From Eupeodes corollae (lineage: Eukaryota; Arthropoda; Insecta; Diptera; Syrphidae), in NCBI RefSeq assembly GCF_945859685.1, contig NC_079148.1:2976001-3040000 (forward strand): 64,000 nucleotides of DNA, given 5' to 3'. Below are positions 59,310 to 64,000 of the stretch, piece after piece; the first letter of the stretch is position 1, and every line of letters begins with the position of its first letter. Under the pieces are notes generated by a model that was not told the DNA's origin, made no database searches, and saw nothing but the letters and a program-made list of their open reading frames with translations. Made by a program: the position numbers and the translations under genes.

Positions 59310-59480
59310 TAAAATCTCTAGGGACTCTTGCAACAGTATGAGTGAAGAAAAAGATTATTAACATAGAATTACTAACTCGCTCAATTATAGGCGAAGTCAT
59401 AACATTCACCTGCAAGTTTTGTTCAACCCAATTCTCGTTAGCCTAACGTAAAGTTATTGTAAGAGCAATTTTCTCAATGA
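59310..59480 (-). mobile_element. 5' continuation of the interrupted Jockey-like LINE
   Basis: Minus-strand translation reads SPIIERVSNSMLIIFFFTHT then VARVPRDF, ending exactly at the inverted-repeat element. In full-length LINEs of this type that text directly precedes the KSAGSDGIP block, which here lies at 50327 and leftward, 9 kb away. The 5' limit of the LINE is unclear. Confidence 0.65.
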
Positions 59481-59964
59481 GTTTAACACAGTTAAACCCC
59501 TATTGTTTTCTAGCTGATCCCTGCCACCTTCAAAACAGTAGTTTTATTTACTTAAATCATCATCAGATATTTTTATCTAGGTCATCAAAAATATCAAACA
59601 AAAATACGAACAAAGTTGATCTAAAACAAATTGATTTTGAGAAAAAATAAACCTTTTTAAAATTGACTACAGTTCAGTTTTCATTGTATTTTATTTTTTT
59701 CATTGTATTTTATTTTTTCATTATTGTTTTATTATTTGAATATGCATTTATTTTTAACCCCTTTTGTTGTTATTTATTTTCACTTTTTGTCAATTTTCCT
59801 TTCACTATATGCATCACGTATTTTTAATAAATGCACTTTAGAATAGAATTTTTGTATTCTATCACATCCTTTTTAAATGCAAATATAAATGTTTTTTATT
59901 TTTGTATATCCTTCTTTTGAATTGCAGTTCTTAATCCGCACGTATTTTTATTTATTTATTTTAG
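59481..59964 (+). other. 3' part of the 12-kb intron
   Basis: AT-rich, with a 23-bp tandem duplication (ttttcattgtattttatttt region, 59678-59722). It ends with a good acceptor (tttatttattttag). Confidence 0.4.
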
Positions 59965-60061
59965 CGAGCATCCGTGTCCAGAATGTCAATGGGGATGGTG
60001 GGCAATTTAAATATACCAGCTTGTAAATTCGCGACATATAGCCCCACAATATATACAAAAG
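59965..60061 (+). CDS. FNDC-like membrane protein gene, cytoplasmic-tail exon
   Basis: A 97-nt exon between tttatttattttag and acaaaag|gtaaat. It joins in phase 0 to the TM exon and carries one nucleotide over. It reads RASVSRMSMGMVGNLNIPAC then KFATYSPTIYTK, a Ser/Met/Tyr-containing cytoplasmic segment with possible phosphorylation sites. It is GC-richer than the flanking intron. The next exon should begin with two nucleotides completing a codon, and I did not find it before the end of the window. Confidence 0.65.
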
Positions 60062-62589
60062 GTAAATTAAAAACAATAAATCACAAGTGTTTTATTTTTT
60101 CGTTGAATTCTTGTTACTTTAGGTGTTGTTTTTGTTGTTAAGGGCAATTATACAAAAATTCTATTAAATTTTTTACTTTCCGTTGTCATGATAAGATTTA
60201 TAAGTTGCGCTTAGGGAAATGCAGATCCTTTTACTATTTCGGTCATTTAATTGAAAATCACCATCGTATCGTCAGGACTCAGGAGACATCCCACGCCACA
60301 AAAACAGGACGAAGAAAAATCACCTTTAGTTTCTAAATTGGGAAAGATAGTATGGTTTATGTATAAATCCACCTATTGAATAAAAGTTAGCAAAGTGATG
60401 AAGTACAATAACGAAAATAACTTGCAGTGAAAAATCTCTTGTGTGACCAAACTGCTTTGCGCTTTATAATATCCAACCCACGAAGATAGTTTTCCACAAA
60501 ATCAGGTTAAGGTTATTTTACGAACATTTGTATATAAAATCGGTTATGGTTGCAAAAGTTTATAATACAAACTACAACAAAATATAAACACGGATACCAT
60601 TATCCTTGTGGGGATATCGCTCGTTATTTTACGTGAGAAAATTTCATTGCAAACGGAGACGCCATCGCCGGAGTTTCAAAAAAAGTGGAAAAAAATAGAA
60701 GAAATACACATCCGCAATAAAATTACATTTCTTACATTCACTGGAGATAAAGTCACTTTGATTCAATAGCAGAACATGTGATTGCAGTTTCGGTAAATAA
60801 AATTCCTTTTATATCATTTAAATCGGGGGCAAAAGATTTATAAAGAAATTATTGCATTTTATGTTTTTTAAGATAAAAAATTACCATCTTATTGTGTTAT
60901 TTAAATTGTTGCTTGTTGTCGAAGACATTGTGTGGAAAATATCAAAGATTCTGTAACCCAAAACCATAAAATGAAACAATTTAGAGATTGTACCCCCATC
61001 TGTCATCTCCAGGTCATGTATAGTTTCTGCAGGACACATCTCAATGCTTGTAGTAAATTATATCTTATATTAAAAAAAGAAACTATAAGATACATGGGGG
61101 GTAGAAAAATTAGCAAAGTGGTTGTTCAATTGGAACACATTAGATAGAAGTTGGAAGATATAGAGGGTGAAGAACGCATCATGTTGCAAGATTCCGTTAA
61201 GTATAAAAATTCAATCTGCCAGATAAGTGCTTGCTCATGCTTCTTTCATACGAGATAATGCTTCGCTTCTTATTCAATAACGTTTACATGAGAGAGCAAA
61301 AGATGTTCAAATTGTTCATAGTACTCGTATCTCTCGTATAACCTTGACCATGATGCAACTTCAGCTTCTTTATAAAAATCCTTAAACGCTTTCTAAGAAA
61401 AAAAAATACCATTAGGATAACATTACAGACATTTCATGTCTCCCCTTCTTTCCTCTACAATGTGACTATTGATATTTTTTATGATTATAACCCTTATGAC
61501 ATTATGACACAACGATAAATGTTTTTTATTTTCATTTTTTAAGGATTTTGAGTTCAAAATAATCAAATACTATTCGTATTCTCAAAACTACTCGTATGAA
61601 GAAGTTCTATAGGGTTTATTTGTTTGTATTTTTATTGCATTTAAACTGCAAACGAAAGCATTTTGTTAAGACATTTAACAATTTTATGTGGTTTATGTTT
61701 GTGTGATAGTTTGATAAATGGAAAAAGGATTTCAGTTCAGTAAATGTGTGTGTAGATTGTAGATTATACTAGGTTGTGGTTAAGTTCAATGACTAGGAGA
61801 TAGCAGCATCATCGTTAGTATCCTCATAAAGTCTATTTTGTAGTCCATAAAATGTAAAGAAGTCATCTTAAACTTTCCACACAACATTTTTGTTGTCTGT
61901 GGGTACAAGAGCACATACATATGTACATATTTATGTATATAGAAGTATTAATCTTTAATGGATGTTAGTTGAAAAGTTTATATCCTTTAAAGACTATCAA
62001 TGGAGTCTTTTGTCATTTTTATCGATTTATTAAAAATGAAACAAGAATAATCTAATACACTTTTATTAACTATATTAAACTCACATGGGAATTTATTGAT
62101 GTAGATAAGAATTATACATTTATAAAGTTATTGATTCGCATAATTTAAAAATACTTAAAATACTATTAAACAATATTCATACATTTTATTTCGTTTTATT
62201 TTTTAATGTTAACATTTCTCGCTTTTCTGGATTTTATCGATTTCAATAATTTGTTTACATAAAAAGACTTTTGAAATTTAAGTATTGCAAATCAAAAATT
62301 ATTTTTTTTATTGTTTTTTTAAACTCTAAAGCATAAAGTTACAACTGAAAATAAAATACAATAAATTTGTAATTTTTTAAGTAAACTTAATTAGCAGCTT
62401 TTTTTATAGAAAATACTACCAACAATAAGTACAACTATTTTTCGAATAATGAATTTAACATTAGGCGAATTTTGTAAATGAGTCTATTAGTGCAATATGG
62501 TTTCCTTTATTTACAAGCTATTTATAAAGAAGAACCTACAGCTAGAATATTTGTTTCTTAAATTTTATAACATGCTTAGCTGTGGGCCT
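60062..62589 (+). other. presumed intron or downstream region of the FNDC-like gene
   Basis: No further exon was recognised. A 71-codon frame at 60932-61147 has no motif. A short region near 60650-60770 is locally open (ETPSPEFQKKWKKIEE) but lacks splice sites or a start. Confidence 0.3.
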
Positions 62590-63540
62590 GAACATTAGTT
62601 TTTAAAGAACAATAACCTAAAATGAGTTGTAGAGATTGGGAGGAAAAAAATATATGAAAGACAAAGGTGGAATGCACGATATTAGCTTAGCGAAGCGAAG
62701 CGTGTATAGAGATTTAGTGACATAGGGGTTTAAGAATTCTTTAGACGAATGTTTAATGAAACCAAGGGATGAGTTGGCTTTGTTGATAATATAATAAAAA
62801 TGGGCTCCAAAATTTGTGTCGAAAATAATTCCTGTGTCGCAAATAGAACAGACATAATGAATGGTAACATCGAGCAGACTCTAAGTTCGGTAGGGAAGAT
62901 GCGATCGCTTAATGTTATGAATTGACATTTAGCTACATTGAGTTCAAGAAATTTTTGTCGCGCCAAGTCTGAAATGAGTCAAGATAATTTTGGAGCAAGA
63001 CAGAATCAGATGGAGTATAAATAACCTTTGCTAATTTCATGTCATCAGCGTAAACAGAGACAATTGAATTATCAATGACAATAATAACGCCATTGATAGT
63101 TAAGACAAATAATAAAGGACCAAGGTTGGACCTTTGAGGGACTTCTCAGATTGCATAAATGGGATCGGAGATTGAAAACCTAAAGGTTTGAAAGTTACGA
63201 TCAGATCCATGAAATGAAAAAAAAGGTGAGGAATCAAGGGCTTTAAGTTTAAGATAAATAATTTGGTGACTGATCTATTCGAAGGCTTTACAGAAGTCTG
63301 TAGTGATAACGTCCACTTTATGCAATTTCTCCAATTCATTTAGAGTTTTGGACGAAAACTTAGTTTGGGATCTGCCTTTTAAGAAGTCATGTGGTTGGAA
63401 AGAAAAAGGAGGTCTACAATAAAAATATGTAAAGTCGGAGACAATGCTTTCAAAGATCCTAAATTAAATTGGAGAAAGCTTGGCTGTGGGCCTATTGTTC
63501 ATAATATCATTTTGTTGCTCCTATTTTATGAACAGGAAAA
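62590..63540 (-). mobile_element. Jockey/CR1-like non-LTR retrotransposon RT remnant, antisense
   Basis: Minus-strand translation gives ELEKLHKVDVITTDFCKAFE (about 63340), VPQRSNLGPLLFVLTING (about 63135), the catalytic box as VSVYADDMKLAKVIY (about 63060), and the KFLELNVAKCQFITLSDR block (frame 62730-62966) in the right order. There are several frame changes. The plus strand has no coding sense here. Confidence 0.75.
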
Positions 63541-64000
63541 ATAAAGGAATCTTTTAAAAGCTTTGGGAAGATAGCTTGAAACTGGAAAGACGAAACAATA
63601 CTGAGAGAGGTTTACATTTATAATGTTTTTATTTTATCTTGAGATTTGGGAAGGGGCATCATTTTTAGATTGAGTTGTTTTTCATAGTTCAATCAAAATT
63701 TTGGAAAAAAAATTGCACAAAGAGATGTGATCAATGTTAACGCCAGAAAAATAGGTGTTTATTTTCTTGTATTATATTTCTAATACTAATATTTTATTAA
63801 TCATCTTTGTTAATGCTATTATTCCTCGTCTAATAAATCCTCAATCCCGATTTGACGAGTACTTATAAATGTTTTTTTAATTGTAATAGAAAGAGCGATA
63901 GATCGGTGGTATATGAATTGCAATAGTTTCATCTCTCTTTTTTATTTTGGACTGTTCAAGTTTGTTAAGTTTTAGAATAATAATGGATTTTATCTTCTTG
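63541..64000. other. unassigned DNA at window end
   Basis: Possibly continues the 5' side of the antisense LINE. No motif was identified. Confidence 0.3.

Overview
AT-rich genomic DNA of an insect, most likely a brachyceran fly. The evidence is GT-AG introns, TATA/Inr-type promoters, AATAAA signals, Jockey-like and other non-LTR retrotransposon debris in many places, a Helitron remnant, and a full-length env-bearing gypsy-group (errantivirus-type) element. Nothing bacterial is present. Host coding sequence is sparse and mobile-element remains make up most of what can be recognised.

Host genes. (1) An intronless gene at 13532-14224 (+) encodes a 230-aa protein starting MGCVTS (probable N-myristoylation). 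(2) An intronless paralogue at 31982-32545 (-) encodes a 187-aa protein starting MGAAQS. The two share a C-terminal block (EAIAGQF[ST]P..FP.Y) and point toward each other. I could not assign either to a named family. (3) Four spliced exons at 44116-44171, 45900-46016, 47707-47903 and 59965-60061 (+) keep a continuous phase. They encode part of a type I membrane protein whose juxtamembrane/TM segment resembles FNDC4/FNDC5 (irisin-precursor family). The gene extends beyond both ends of what I can see.

Layout. 0.2-1.7 kb: repeat copy A with ~175-bp tandem units. 1.7-2.9 kb: antisense Jockey-like LINE. 5.6-9.2 kb: fragments of a second LINE, cut by repeat copy B (9.2-10.4 kb). 10.7-11.5 kb: another LINE. 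13.4-14.4 kb: gene 1. 17.4-18.5 kb: repeat copy C. 22.6-23.2 kb: LINE. 25.8-26.5 kb: Helitron remnant with 23-residue STPR-like repeats. 29.3-30.2 kb: LINE. 31.9-32.65 kb: gene 2. 36.9-38.6 and 41.7-42.4 kb: LINEs. 44.1-60.1 kb: the FNDC-like gene, its introns filled with antisense LINEs. 62.6-63.5 kb: LINE.

Centrepiece. The 12-kb intron between the TM exon and the next exon holds a three-layer nest. A decayed Jockey-like LINE (-) was split by a long inverted-repeat (foldback-like) DNA element (50333-59309). That element was itself split by a 6.66-kb errantivirus (51393-58050) with two 404-bp LTRs that look identical, flanked by CGCGCG on both sides. The errantivirus encodes Gag, Pol (protease, RT, RNase H, integrase) and an Env that is frameshifted near its middle. 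The C-terminal 83 residues of Env are encoded by the 3' LTR and consist largely of four 15-residue repeats.

Everything here is read by eye. Family names for the LINEs are approximate and no database search was possible.
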